A DNA stretch of 64,000 nt from Gemmatimonadota bacterium (GTDB lineage Bacteria; Gemmatimonadota; Gemmatimonadetes; Palauibacterales; KS3-K002): the NCBI GenBank assembly GCA_020344215.1, contig CP070815.1, positions 2,418,254-2,482,253 of the forward strand, read 5' to 3'. The notes under the pieces are model-generated. The model searched no databases, was not told where the DNA came from, and was given only the letters and a program-made list of their open reading frames with translations. The position numbers and the translations under genes are program-made. This document shows positions 8,298 through 17,829 of this stretch, piece by piece. Position 1 is the first letter of the stretch. The number at the start of each line of letters is the position of its first letter.

Positions 8298-9761
8298 ATG
8301 TTCGACTTCACTGTACTGAGCGTCGGCCACCTAGCCTTGGGGGCGGTGCTGACTCTGGACGTGCTACTCACCAAGCAGCGTCCGGTCTCCGCTGTGCTTT
8401 GGCTCGCGGTGGTCTGGGCATTCCCCTACGTGGGGGCACTGGCCTATCTCAGCATCGGAGTCGATCGCGTTCGGCGAGGAGCCGCAGCCAGGGAGGCGTC
8501 GAAGGCCCTGGTGGCCCAGCGCGCGGCCTGGCACCCCACGTTCGAGCGCCTCGCGGTGGACTGCGTCCACCCCGACACGCAGGAGCCTCACAAGTACCCA
8601 GCGCAACACATCTTTCGAGCCACAGATCCCGCGGTGCGACCGAACCGTGTTTTCAGGGGCAATCGCGCGGAGCTGCTGGTCGACGGCGACGAGTTCTACC
8701 CCGCCCTGCTCGATGCCATCTCGGACGCCGAATCGTCCGTTCACCTGCAGACGTTCATCTTCGCACGCGATCAGACTGGCCGAGAGGTCCTCGACCGGCT
8801 TATCGCACGTGTCCAGGAGGGCGTCGAATGTCGTCTCCTCTACGACCGTTTCGGATCGACTTATGCGTATCTCTTCCGCTTCTTCGAGCGGGCGCGTTCG
8901 GCCGGTGTGCGCATTTGCTCGATAACGCAGGCCAACCCGCTCAAGGGGCGTTTCCAGATAAACTTGCGTAATCATCGCAAGATCGCAGTGATCGATGGTA
9001 AAGTCGGGTTTGTCGGGGGCATCAACATCCATAACAAGAACCTTGGTGCCTACACCACAGGAGCGCCGATCCGCGACTACCAGGTCAAACTGGCGGGTCC
9101 AGCCGTGTCCGACCTACAGTTTCAGTTCGTCGAGGACTGGCACTTCGCCTCCGGCGAGCCACCGGAGAAGTTCCTCGAGCCTCGGTACTTCCCCGAGCTC
9201 GAGCCTGTCGGCGACGCGCTCGTGCAGATCGTCCCCGGGGGACCAGAACTCAAAGGTCACGGTCTCGCCGACGCGTTCTTCGGTGCGATTGTCGCCGCCG
9301 AGCGTTCGATCACAATAGTCACCCCGTACTTCGTGCCGGATGAGCCGATCGTTCAGGCGCTCCGCTATGCGGCGCTCCGGGGTGTAAGCGTCAAGCTCAT
9401 AGTCCCCAAACGGAGCAACCACCGGTACACCGATTTCGCGGCCCGAGCTATCTTCACCCAGCTACTCAAGGCCGGCGTCCGGATCTACGAGCGACGGCCG
9501 CCTTTCATGCACGCCAAGGCCGTCATCGTGGACGACGTCTACGCCATGCTCGGCTCGGCGAACCTGGATTATCGAAGCCTCCACCTGAACTTCGAGACGA
9601 ACCTCGAGGTAGCCGACCACGTCTTTCTGGACGAGATCGGGAGGCAGGTGGACGCCGAGGTAGCGGAGAGCGACGAGTTGACGTACGCGCAGCACCGCTC
9701 TAGGGGTATCCCGCGCCGTCTGGTCGAGAACTTCTGCTATCTTTTCCAGCCGATGCTGTGA
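8298..9761 (+). CDS. cls: Cardiolipin synthase (phospholipase D superfamily)
   Basis: 487 aa. Two N-terminal membrane helices (to about residue 55) precede two PLD domains, each with an HxKxxxxD motif: HRKIAVIDGKVGFVGGINI near residue 225 and MHAKAVIVDDVYAMLGSANLD near residue 405. The enzyme condenses two phosphatidylglycerols into cardiolipin plus glycerol at the inner membrane. The order of helices and the C-terminal ending with FCYLFQPML are typical for Cls. Start at ATG 8298 has only a weak ribosome site but fits the helix start. Confidence 0.92.
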   Translation: MFDFTVLSVGHLALGAVLTLDVLLTKQRPVSAVLWLAVVWAFPYVGALAYLSIGVDRVRRGAAAREASKALVAQRAAWHPTFERLAVDCVHPDTQEPHKYPAQHIFRATDPAVRPNRVFRGNRAELLVDGDEFYPALLDAISDAESSVHLQTFIFARDQTGREVLDRLIARVQEGVECRLLYDRFGSTYAYLFRFFERARSAGVRICSITQANPLKGRFQINLRNHRKIAVIDGKVGFVGGINIHNKNLGAYTTGAPIRDYQVKLAGPAVSDLQFQFVEDWHFASGEPPEKFLEPRYFPELEPVGDALVQIVPGGPELKGHGLADAFFGAIVAAERSITIVTPYFVPDEPIVQALRYAALRGVSVKLIVPKRSNHRYTDFAARAIFTQLLKAGVRIYERRPPFMHAKAVIVDDVYAMLGSANLDYRSLHLNFETNLEVADHVFLDEIGRQVDAEVAESDELTYAQHRSRGIPRRLVENFCYLFQPML

Positions 9762-9968
9762 CGCGATCACGCGGGTGTCCCACGACGCCGCACAGGGCAG
9801 GCCCTTTAGGCCTCACTCGCCCCCCCTAAAGCGCGGAAGTCCTGACGGAACAGAACTTTGGCCCCGGTGTAGGCAGGTCTAGGAGGGGTCTCAGACGTCT
9901 CGGCCAGCGGCGTCGGCCCGCGGCTCCCCCTGTCGTAACCCGTCTGACCGTTCCCCCGCCCGAGTGCC

Positions 9969-12044
9969 ATGACGAACGCAGTGCCAGCTGCCAGCACGCC
10001 ATCGGCGGCTTCCCTACAGCGTAAGGAAGCCTACGCTCCGTTGGCCGACTTCACGCTGGCCCTCATCCAGGCCATGCTGCGGACCGGCTACTACGCCTCC
10101 GACCATCCGGAGGCGAAGAAGGCGATGTCCGGCCTGTACAACCAGTTCTCCGAGCTGGTCGCTGGGCGCACCGGGCTGATCTACTCGCTGCTCGAGAAGC
10201 AGGACGGCACCGAGATCACGGTCGACGGTTACTCTACCGTCCCGATGCCCTTGCACCAGGTGATGATCAAGGGCATGGCCGACCTCTTCACGCCGAAGTT
10301 CCTCGACTTCTTCAACCGCTGGAAGTTGCTGAGCTTCTCGATAAGAGCCGATGCGTCAGCGGAGGAGTTCGACACTTTCATCGAGCTGATGAGCCAGCCG
10401 CCCAGTGGCGGCCCAGTTCAGGAGGCCAACGAGCGGCTGACCCAGGCTCTGATCGATCACAACATCATCAACATATCCGCGGTCTTCCGGCACGAGATGG
10501 TCGGGCGGGAACGCCGCCTGCCGTGGCGCGTCCGCATGGCCCTGACGCGCCTGCGCCGGGACCTTCGTGTCCTTCCGCTGTACAAGCGTGCCACGCAGGA
10601 CCAGATGCGCCGGATCAAGCTGCAGATCATCGACGACACGATCCGCCCGATCCGCACGCCGGTGCTCCTTAAGGACTTCCTGGTCAACTACGATCTCATC
10701 GCGGCCGACATTGCGGAATTGGAAGAGTCACAGGTCGAGCGCGAGATAGTCGCCAATCTGGGCGAGGAGATGCTGGTGACGACCGCCCATCAGATCATCG
10801 AGGATCTGAAGAAACTCGGCGAGCAAGAACACACGGCACCGACCGGCGAGGACCCGTCTGCGGTCATCACCCGCTGTGTCGGCGTGCTCCGCGATGTGGC
10901 CGACCAGCTTTGTGCGATTGGGAGCGTGCTCGATCATGATTTCCTCGAAGCGCTAGTTCGGCAAAATGTGCTGCCAGCGGAGCAATTACCGCCTGAAGTG
11001 CGGCGCGCCATTGAGACGCGGCGCCTGGCGGATGCCTTCGTGGGCCGCAAGGACGAGTACCTCCGGTTCCTGCGCAATCCGGGAGCTAGTGAAGCTACGA
11101 AGAAACTCGTAGCCACTGTGTGCCGAATCACACCCGACCTCTTGCGCCGCAGCGAGTACGAGCCTGTAGTCGAGATCCTTCAGGTCATCGCCGACGGGTG
11201 CCGGGTCGAGCGTACAGCACGTTTCTTCGGGCAAGTTGCCACCCTTCTTAGAAGGGAGATAGTCAATGAGGCAACGATCGGTTACCTGCTTGGGGACCTG
11301 AGGCGCCAGAACAAAGACCAGCGCGTCCGGCTGGTGGCGATTCTTGGGTTCGTCGGCGACGTTGTCGCGCCCGGGCTCATCTCCATCTACGAGGAGACCG
11401 ACGACAAGGCGCTTCGCCTGAACGCATTCGAGGCGTTACGCACGATGGGTGCGCAGGCGCTCCAGCCGTTCTTGACGAATCTCCCCAACGTGGAGGGCGA
11501 CTGGGCCGTCGTCCGCCACATCATCTCTGAGGTCGCCGAGCTAGGCGATACGAGGCTCGCCCAGCCACTCGTCGCGTTCCTGTACCACGAGAACCCGCAC
11601 GTACGGCACGCTTGCCTGACGGGGCTCTTCAAGCTGCAGGGTGAGAAGGCGGAGGAGCACTTCCTGCGTGCGCTCCACGACCAGGAGGCCGGGGTCCGTC
11701 AGACGGCCGTGTCACATTTGGCAGCCATCAACTCGCAACACCCACAGGCTCGGGAGTTCTATGCGAGAGTGCTCGACCCGGAGGATCGCTCGGGGCGGAG
11801 GGAGACCGATGCAGTCCTGATCGAAGTGTGTAAGGCGTTGACCGGGTTGGCCGGGCTTTCGCCTGACAACGCGAAGAACTCGGAAGAGATACTGCTCGCC
11901 GCGCTTCGCCCGGTGAAATCGAAGGGACCTTTAGGCCTGTTGAAGAAGGCCACCGCCAGCTTCAGCGAAACCGTGCAGGCGGCGATCTGGGATGCGCTCT
12001 CGGCGCTCGGCCACGAGCGGCAGACCGAAGACGTCCCCGGCTAG
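9969..12044 (+). CDS. Large HEAT-repeat protein of unknown function
   Basis: 691 aa, soluble, no signal peptide. The N-terminal third is a conserved-looking alpha/beta region (DFTLALIQAMLRTGYYASDHPEAK, then a long helical part to about residue 330). From about residue 400 on there are HEAT-like helical repeats, for example RLVAILGFVGDVVAPGLI, LRLNAFEALRTMGAQALQPF and VRHACLTGLFKLQGEKAEEHF. HEAT solenoids are protein-binding scaffolds. I do not recognise the family; the N-terminal wording resembles proteins that accompany two-component or c-di-GMP systems, but no such genes are here. The end overlaps the convergent next gene by four bases. Confidence 0.75.
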   Translation: MTNAVPAASTPSAASLQRKEAYAPLADFTLALIQAMLRTGYYASDHPEAKKAMSGLYNQFSELVAGRTGLIYSLLEKQDGTEITVDGYSTVPMPLHQVMIKGMADLFTPKFLDFFNRWKLLSFSIRADASAEEFDTFIELMSQPPSGGPVQEANERLTQALIDHNIINISAVFRHEMVGRERRLPWRVRMALTRLRRDLRVLPLYKRATQDQMRRIKLQIIDDTIRPIRTPVLLKDFLVNYDLIAADIAELEESQVEREIVANLGEEMLVTTAHQIIEDLKKLGEQEHTAPTGEDPSAVITRCVGVLRDVADQLCAIGSVLDHDFLEALVRQNVLPAEQLPPEVRRAIETRRLADAFVGRKDEYLRFLRNPGASEATKKLVATVCRITPDLLRRSEYEPVVEILQVIADGCRVERTARFFGQVATLLRREIVNEATIGYLLGDLRRQNKDQRVRLVAILGFVGDVVAPGLISIYEETDDKALRLNAFEALRTMGAQALQPFLTNLPNVEGDWAVVRHIISEVAELGDTRLAQPLVAFLYHENPHVRHACLTGLFKLQGEKAEEHFLRALHDQEAGVRQTAVSHLAAINSQHPQAREFYARVLDPEDRSGRRETDAVLIEVCKALTGLAGLSPDNAKNSEEILLAALRPVKSKGPLGLLKKATASFSETVQAAIWDALSALGHERQTEDVPG

Positions 12045-12364
12045 CGATACTCGGTTACTTCAGCCGGGAACGCGAACCGCACACCTCTGCAAGACCCCCT
12101 CTCCAACTCGCGGCTGCGAAGTCTTTCTAGTAAGATCACGTCGGCTCCGCTCTCCGACCTCAACCGAGCGTGCGTTACGGCCGACGTCGCCAGCGGTTCG
12201 CGCGCAGCGGCTTCAACAGGGTGGATTTTGCCTGTCCAGGTGTCCAAGTAGCGCGCGTCCCCCTCGCCTATCGGCTTGTACCGCAGGTTCAGCACCAGGG
12301 CCGCCGCTACCATGAATCCCAGGAACGCCCAGACGACCGTTGCAACTTGCCGGAACGGCAACAT
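12041..12364 (-). CDS. Small single-pass membrane protein, unknown function
   Basis: 107 aa from ATG 12364, chosen because AGAGGG lies 5 bases upstream; a longer reading to 12430 lacks a ribosome site. One hydrophobic helix at residues 6-25 (VATVVWAFLGFMVAAALVLN) is followed by a soluble part of about 80 residues with no motif I know. It overlaps the end of the HEAT protein gene tail to tail, and is divergent from ggt. Confidence 0.55.
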   Translation of the reverse strand: MLPFRQVATVVWAFLGFMVAAALVLNLRYKPIGEGDARYLDTWTGKIHPVEAAAREPLATSAVTHARLRSESGADVILLERLRSRELERGSCRGVRFAFPAEVTEYR

Positions 12365-12574
12365 GCTGCCCTCTCTAACGGATGTTGCGACCGTGGAATG
12401 CGCTCTCGGGGAGCTCATCCTCCTGCTCATTTGACGTACGAGGCGGTGTCAACGTTGGCCGCGGAGTGCCCTTCGCCCTCCTCGCTCGACGTTGACCGTG
12501 CGCGGCTGAGATGAAGTGTTAATATTCGCCCCGGGCTACCGAGTCCGTTTCATACCCATCACCGGGAGGGAAGC

Positions 12575-14431
12575 ATGCGACCAGCCAAGCTACTGCTCAC
12601 CTTGCTGCCGACCGTTCTCGCCGTGCTCCCCGCGGGGTTGTACGCCCAGCGAACCGTCAAGCCCGTGCTCCACGGGCGCCACTGGGTGGCGATCACCGGC
12701 AAGCCGCTGGCCGCTACGGCTGGGGCGATGATGTTCCAGAGAGGCGGCAACGCGGTCGATGCCGCCTGCGCCATGCTGGGTGCAACCTCCACGATGTGGG
12801 ACGTCCTCGGTTGGGGGGGAGAAACCCAGGCCCTGATCTACAACCCGAAGAGCGGCGAAGTGATCGGCATCAACGCTCTCGGCGTGGCGCCGAGCGGTGC
12901 GACGGTGGCGTTCTACAGGGAGGAGGGATACGACTATCCCCCGGCGCTTGGACCGCTCTCAGCGGTTACCCCCGGTACGCCCGGCGGTCTGATGGTGATG
13001 TTAGCCGAGTGGGGGACGTTGAGCCTGAAGCACGTTCTAGAGCCGTCGATCCAGATGGCCGATGGTTATCCGATCGAAGCCGCTGGGGCCAACTCGATCG
13101 AAAGGAACAAGAGCCGCATCGCGGAGTGGCCGTACTCGGCGGCGGTATACCTTACGCATCCGGGTGAGGAGCGCGAGGCCCCCTATGCAGGCGAGATCTT
13201 CAGGCAGCCGGACCTGGCGGAGACACTGCGCAAGCTGGTCGAGGCGGAGGAACAGGCGTTGGCAGCCGGCGCCAGCCGTAGGGAGGCCATCTACGCGGCC
13301 TACGACCGCTTTTACAGCGGTGACATCGCGCAGGAGTTCGTTCGTGGGGCGCGGGAGCAAGGTGGGCTGGTCATGATGGAAGACCTGGCGAACTGGCAGG
13401 TCTACATCGAGGAGCCGGTGGTGACTGCGTATAAGGACATCGAGGTCTACAAGCTCACTGCGTGGGTGCAGGGGCCGGTCCTGCTTCAGGCGCTCAACAT
13501 TCTGGAGAACTTCGACCTGAAATCGATGGGCTACAACAGCGCCCGTTACATCCACACGCTCTATCAAGCTATGAACCTGGCGTTCGCCGATCGTGACTTC
13601 TACTACGGTGACCCCTACTTCCCCCCGGAAGAGCCCATCGAGGGCCTTCTCTCCAAGGAGTACGCTCGGGAGCGAGCGGAGCTCATCAATTGGGAGGGCA
13701 ACGACGCCGATATCGGCCCGGGTGACCCGTACCCTTTCCAGGATGGCAGGAACCCGTTCCTCGACCACCTACAGCAGTGGGAGTCGAGATGGCCGCCCGC
13801 CCGGGATGCGACGAGCGCGGCACTGGGCGAAATCGAGGAGGCCTTCCACATGGGAACCACCTCGATCCAGGCCGCCGATGAGGAGGGTTGGGTCGTCTCG
13901 GTGACCCCGAGTGGGGCCTGGATCCCGGCGGTGATCGCGGGACGTACCGGAGTCGGCATGAGTCAGCGCGCTCAGAGCTTCGTCCTCGACCCGGCGGAGA
14001 ACCCGTACAACGTCATCGAGCCCGGCAAGCGACCCAGGGCGACGCTCACGCCCACCATCGCCCTTAAAGACGGTAAGCCCTTCCTCTCGGTCGCTGTGCA
14101 GGGCGGCGACACACAGGACCAGAACACCCTGCAGTTCATTCTCAACGTTGTCGAGTTCGGCATGAACGTGCAGCAAGCCGTGGAAGCGGCGAACTTCAAT
14201 AGCTATCAGATGCGGAACTCGTTCCGCGACCATGCGTCGATCCCCGGTCGACTGCTGCTGAACGAGGCGGTGCCCGCCTGGGTGCGCGCTGAGCTTAGTG
14301 AGATGGGATACTCGCTGACCTTCGCTGCGCGTACGTCAGGACCGCTGAACGCGATCGTCTTCGACTGGGAGCACGGGTCGTTCTGGGGCGGCTCGAGCGA
14401 TTACGGCGAAGACTACGGGATCGCCTGGTGA
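12575..14431 (+). CDS. ggt: Gamma-glutamyltransferase, secreted
   Basis: 618 aa with a signal peptide ending near AGLYAQ (residue 25), RBS GGGAGGG before ATG 12575. The N-terminal nucleophile fold starts with ATAGAMMFQRGGNAVDAACA. The autoprocessing/catalytic threonine lies in HMGTTSIQAADEEGWVVSVT near residue 428, where the precursor would be cut. The C-terminal part has RATLTPTIALKDGKPFLSVAV and VQGGDTQDQ. These N-terminal-nucleophile hydrolases cleave gamma-glutamyl bonds such as that of glutathione in the periplasm. Typical family length is 560-600 aa. A lipoprotein gene follows with a TGATG stop-start overlap, so the two are translated together. Confidence 0.9.
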   Translation: MRPAKLLLTLLPTVLAVLPAGLYAQRTVKPVLHGRHWVAITGKPLAATAGAMMFQRGGNAVDAACAMLGATSTMWDVLGWGGETQALIYNPKSGEVIGINALGVAPSGATVAFYREEGYDYPPALGPLSAVTPGTPGGLMVMLAEWGTLSLKHVLEPSIQMADGYPIEAAGANSIERNKSRIAEWPYSAAVYLTHPGEEREAPYAGEIFRQPDLAETLRKLVEAEEQALAAGASRREAIYAAYDRFYSGDIAQEFVRGAREQGGLVMMEDLANWQVYIEEPVVTAYKDIEVYKLTAWVQGPVLLQALNILENFDLKSMGYNSARYIHTLYQAMNLAFADRDFYYGDPYFPPEEPIEGLLSKEYARERAELINWEGNDADIGPGDPYPFQDGRNPFLDHLQQWESRWPPARDATSAALGEIEEAFHMGTTSIQAADEEGWVVSVTPSGAWIPAVIAGRTGVGMSQRAQSFVLDPAENPYNVIEPGKRPRATLTPTIALKDGKPFLSVAVQGGDTQDQNTLQFILNVVEFGMNVQQAVEAANFNSYQMRNSFRDHASIPGRLLLNEAVPAWVRAELSEMGYSLTFAARTSGPLNAIVFDWEHGSFWGGSSDYGEDYGIAW

Positions 14432-14925
14432 TGAGTCGGACAACGTACCGGAGGAGGCTTCGGCTTCCTCCGGTGCTCGCCCTTAGCGTCGCGGTATTCG
14501 TGGCGTCGTGCGCGACTCTTCGCCACCTCCACTTCGAGCGGCCGACCGTTGACCTCGAGGCCCTCGAATTAGTGGATCTCGATCTTTCGGGTGGATCCCT
14601 GATCCTCCAACTCGACGTCTACAATCCAAACGACTACGAGATAAGAACCACGCGGGTCGAGGCAGAACTCGAGCTCGAAGATACCCACTTCGGTAACGCA
14701 GTTCTCGAGGAGAACGTGTCGCTGGTCCCTGCGTCTCACACACTCGTAGCGATCCCTGCCGAGTTCACCTGGGAGGGTGTGGGGGCAGGAGCGCGTGCTC
14801 TGCTCGGGCGCGGTGCCGTGCGCTACGAACTGGAGACCCGACTGCGCATCGAGACATCGCTGGGAGGACGTACCGTCAGCTTGCACAATCGGGGCGAGGT
14901 TCCGATCAAAGCGCTCCTACCCTGA
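14431..14925 (+). CDS. LEA14/WHy-domain lipoprotein
   Basis: 164 aa. A lipobox-type signal (VFVASC, Cys near residue 28) precedes a beta-sandwich of the LEA14 (water stress and hypersensitive response) type: LSGGSLILQLDVYNPNDYEI, then VSLVPASHTLVAIPAEF. In bacteria these domains occur in periplasmic lipoproteins of unknown client. The ATG at 14431 shares one base with the ggt stop (TGATG); a GTG three bases earlier is also possible. Co-expression with ggt is clear, a functional link is not. Confidence 0.75.
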   Translation: MSRTTYRRRLRLPPVLALSVAVFVASCATLRHLHFERPTVDLEALELVDLDLSGGSLILQLDVYNPNDYEIRTTRVEAELELEDTHFGNAVLEENVSLVPASHTLVAIPAEFTWEGVGAGARALLGRGAVRYELETRLRIETSLGGRTVSLHNRGEVPIKALLP

Positions 14926-14970
14926 GACACCGCTGCGTGGCATTCGAGGCGCCTTCAGGGCGCGCCCGCA

Positions 14971-15828
14971 TCAGACCTCCGCAACGAGAGTATCGAAAGC
15001 GAAGCGAATACTGAGGCCGTCCTCGCGCAGGAGGTCCTCCAGACGCCTGAGGTCGTCGTAGCTCAAGCCATCCGGCTCTTCGATATGCGTCAATACGACG
15101 CGCTTCGCTTGAAGCTTCTCGACGATGGCCAACGTCTGTCGGAAAGTAGCTTCGGAGCGCAGCAGCCAGTGGTCCTGATGAATGCGCCGGTCGCCGCTGA
15201 ATGGATCGAACTCCACTATCCCCATCGGCAGGACTGCCAGATCGACGCCTTGAAGGTCGGCTGATGGCTCCCAGCCGAGCAGCTCGTCGGGCACCACGAG
15301 GAGACGTTTACTCGTCTCCGCGAACAGAAACGCGTACGCGTAGCTCTCGGCCAAGCGGATCGGCCGGATCTCGGTCGCGCCCGACCGCACGACCTCTCCC
15401 TCGCTGAGCTCGACCAGCCGAACCAGACCCTGCGCTTCCAGGAACGCGAGATGCTCCCACGTGCCGAGCCTCTCTCGGAAATCCCGCGCTACGTGTTCAG
15501 GGATGTAGACGTCCGTGCAGCTGTTACGACGCGGCCAGCCCCGCCAGTCCTTGTTCATCTCCCACACCCGGCGACCCATTACGTGGTCAGGGTGCCAGTG
15601 AGAGTAAAAGCAGGCGCTGATTCGACGGACGGAAGAGCGGTTGAGCTGGTAGCTGATCTCCTCAGGCGTATCGATGAGAACGTCCGGGCCGTGAACAAAA
15701 AGGCTGGGGCCGGCCCGACTGTACGGCACACCCTTCTCTCGTGCCTGAGTGCACAGCCGGCACTCACATCCGGGGACGGGTGTCGTTATTGCACCGCCTG
15801 TTCCCAGAAACTCGACCTTCAAGGGCAC
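14971..15828 (-). CDS. MBL-fold metallo-hydrolase, PhnP/RNase Z-like
   Basis: 285 aa from GTG 15828, with GAGGG 5 bases upstream and the family start KVEFLGTGGAITTPVPGC right after; an ATG at 15906 would add 26 residues unlike the family. The metal site is HWHPDH (about residue 95), with further ligands probably in VLTHIEEPDG. The CECRLCTQAREKG segment near residue 22 matches the extra Cys-rich loop of PhnP-type phosphodiesterases. Family members hydrolyse cyclic phosphate or related esters; no phn genes are near. Stands alone. Confidence 0.8.
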   Translation of the reverse strand: MPLKVEFLGTGGAITTPVPGCECRLCTQAREKGVPYSRAGPSLFVHGPDVLIDTPEEISYQLNRSSVRRISACFYSHWHPDHVMGRRVWEMNKDWRGWPRRNSCTDVYIPEHVARDFRERLGTWEHLAFLEAQGLVRLVELSEGEVVRSGATEIRPIRLAESYAYAFLFAETSKRLLVVPDELLGWEPSADLQGVDLAVLPMGIVEFDPFSGDRRIHQDHWLLRSEATFRQTLAIVEKLQAKRVVLTHIEEPDGLSYDDLRRLEDLLREDGLSIRFAFDTLVAEV

Positions 15829-15906
15829 GTATCCCTCGGACTCGAATGCTCCGCGCACATTGCGGGCGTGAGCGTCCGGCGTGAAACGGCATCCGCCTCG
15901 AGGCAA

Positions 15907-16278
15907 TATGCGCCATGACCTGCGCGAGGCAACGGACGCGCCGTCTAGGGGCCCGGCGAGCCGCGTCGGCCATTAGCTCGGAAATCTTTGCACGACGAAG
16001 GGTATTTGTGTCAGCCCCCCGCCCGGCTCCCCGTCCGGTCGGACATGGTGAACCTCGCTTGCTGGCTGCGATTACGGCAGCCGGCCCAATTTAGCCGCAG
16101 ACAGGCTCGCCTCTTGCACTGAATGCTCGCGGCCCGAAAGCCTAAACCCCGCATAAGAGACGAGGACCCTTACCCGCTAGGGGCCAGCTACATCGTCAGA
16201 AGCCCGAATGTGCCCATTGGGAGGCCTGCTCCTGTACGGGCACAAACCCGCCAGGCGGCCGCCGAGCATGGTGGCCCA
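15907..16278. other. Intergenic stretch without recognised content
   Basis: About 370 bases between the MBL-fold gene and a small plus-strand ORF. Overlapping short ORFs here are composition shadows. I see no tRNA, repeat or clear promoter. Confidence 0.4.
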
Positions 16279-16295
16279 AGAGGAGGCAACGGACG

Positions 16296-16526
16296 ATGCG
16301 AACGGACTACTGGATCCTCGCCGGACGGATCTACGGACCGCTGGGGTTCACCGGGTACTTCATCGACAACGGCCACAGGATCGTGGGACGGCGCGGCTAC
16401 ACCAGGCACTGGATCTACCAGCAGGCGATCTACTCGAGCGGCAAGGGGAACACGGGCTTTCACATCGAGGAGAACCGAATCCACGGGCCCATCTCGGAGC
16501 CGCCGTGGGAGCGGCCGACCCATTAG
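16296..16526 (+). CDS. Small aromatic/glycine repeat protein, unknown function
   Basis: 76 aa from ATG 16296 with a good GGAGG site 8 bases upstream. The sequence is rich in G, I, Y and H and appears built of three or four loose repeats: RIYGPLGFTGYFIDNGH, RIVGRRGYTRHWIYQQ, AIYSSGKGNTGFHIEEN, RIHGP. The pattern recalls small beta-hairpin repeat proteins (beta-flower type), where short repeats form a closed beta structure. No signal peptide. Function unknown; the strong ribosome site and the repeat periodicity support it being real. Confidence 0.5.
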   Translation: MRTDYWILAGRIYGPLGFTGYFIDNGHRIVGRRGYTRHWIYQQAIYSSGKGNTGFHIEENRIHGPISEPPWERPTH

Positions 16527-16641
16527 CCGCCAGGCACTGCGAACAGCACTTGCCAAACTATGACGGGTCTGTAACATTGCCGCGGCTGTCGGATTACCCC
16601 TTTCAGCTCGAATCAACGCACCCACACGGTCGAGGGCTCGC

Positions 16642-17814
16642 TTGAGAGCTACGGCACCGCCGATCCTCGAGATCCCCTCAGCTGTCGCCACGCACCCGCT
16701 CGCCCGCATGGTCGCCGTCGTGGCGTTGCTCTTCATCTTCCTGCTGGGTGTCAACGGGCTCGGCGACGCACTCAAGTCGCTCGGTGGAGGGATGATCGAT
16801 TCGTTCTTCACCGCCACGAGGAATCCGTTCATGGGGCTCATGGTCGGCATCTTGGCGACGACCCTGGTCCAGAGCTCGTCGGTCACCACTTCGCTGATCG
16901 TGGGGCTGGTAGCCGCGCCGGAGAACCCGCTCCCCATCGCCAACGCCGTACCGATGATCATGGGTGCCAACATCGGGACGACGGTGACGAACACGGTCGT
17001 CTCGATAGCACACATGGGGCGGAAGCAGGAGTTCTACCGAGCCTTCTCTGTCGCCACCTGCCATGACTTCTTCAACTACATGGCCGTGGCCATTCTGCTG
17101 CCCCTCGAGATGGCGACCGGTTACCTGCAGCGCAGCGCAACGGCGATCTCGTCACTGCTCACCGGCCTCGGGGGCATGGAGTACGACAGTCCCATCAAGG
17201 GTGCGCTCAAGGCAGCGCTCCAGCCGATAAAGGGTGCGATTCAGGCCGTCGTCGATTCCGAGCGACTCCAGGCAATAATCCTGATCCTCGTCTCGGCGGG
17301 CCTGATCTACCTCGCCCTCATGCTGTTGGTGCAAGTGATGCGGCGCGCCATGCGCTCGCGCGTCGAGGTGATCGTGTCCCGCGGGCTGCACAAGGCACCG
17401 GCCATCGGGATCTTCCTCGGTATCCTGGTGACGGCCATGGTGCAATCCAGCTCGATCACGACATCGCTACTGGTGCCGCTGGCCGGCGCCGGTATTATTA
17501 CTCTATCGCAGGCCTTTCCGATTACGATCGGTGCGAACATCGGGACGACCGTGACGGCGCTGCTGGCGGCGCTGGCGGTGACCGGTCCCAACGCACGCTG
17601 GGGCATCACCATCGCGCTGGTGCACCTGCTGTTTAATATGAGCGCGACGTTGCTGATCTACCCGACAGAGAGAATCCGAAGAATCCCGCTCACCGCGGCA
17701 CGGCGGCTTGCTGCCGTCGCGGTCCGTTCCCGCAAGTGGGCTTTCCTCTACGTAGTGATCCTGTTCTACGGACTTCCCGCCCTGTTCGCGGTCCTCAACA
17801 GGCTCATCGGCTAG
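16642..17814 (+). CDS. Na+/phosphate cotransporter, NptA family
   Basis: 390 aa from TTG 16642 with GAGGG about 5 bases upstream. The inverted pair of family motifs is present: LVQSSSVTTSLIVGLVA with GANIGTTVTNT in the first half, and MVQSSSITTSLLVPLAG with GANIGTTVTALL in the second. Eight or so membrane helices. It would bring in inorganic phosphate with sodium. A separate PhoU-domain protein follows after 15 bases; in many bacteria that domain is fused to the C-terminus of the transporter, so the two form one unit here. Confidence 0.9.
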   Translation: MRATAPPILEIPSAVATHPLARMVAVVALLFIFLLGVNGLGDALKSLGGGMIDSFFTATRNPFMGLMVGILATTLVQSSSVTTSLIVGLVAAPENPLPIANAVPMIMGANIGTTVTNTVVSIAHMGRKQEFYRAFSVATCHDFFNYMAVAILLPLEMATGYLQRSATAISSLLTGLGGMEYDSPIKGALKAALQPIKGAIQAVVDSERLQAIILILVSAGLIYLALMLLVQVMRRAMRSRVEVIVSRGLHKAPAIGIFLGILVTAMVQSSSITTSLLVPLAGAGIITLSQAFPITIGANIGTTVTALLAALAVTGPNARWGITIALVHLLFNMSATLLIYPTERIRRIPLTAARRLAAVAVRSRKWAFLYVVILFYGLPALFAVLNRLIG

Positions 17815-17829
17815 CATTGGAGGCTAGTT

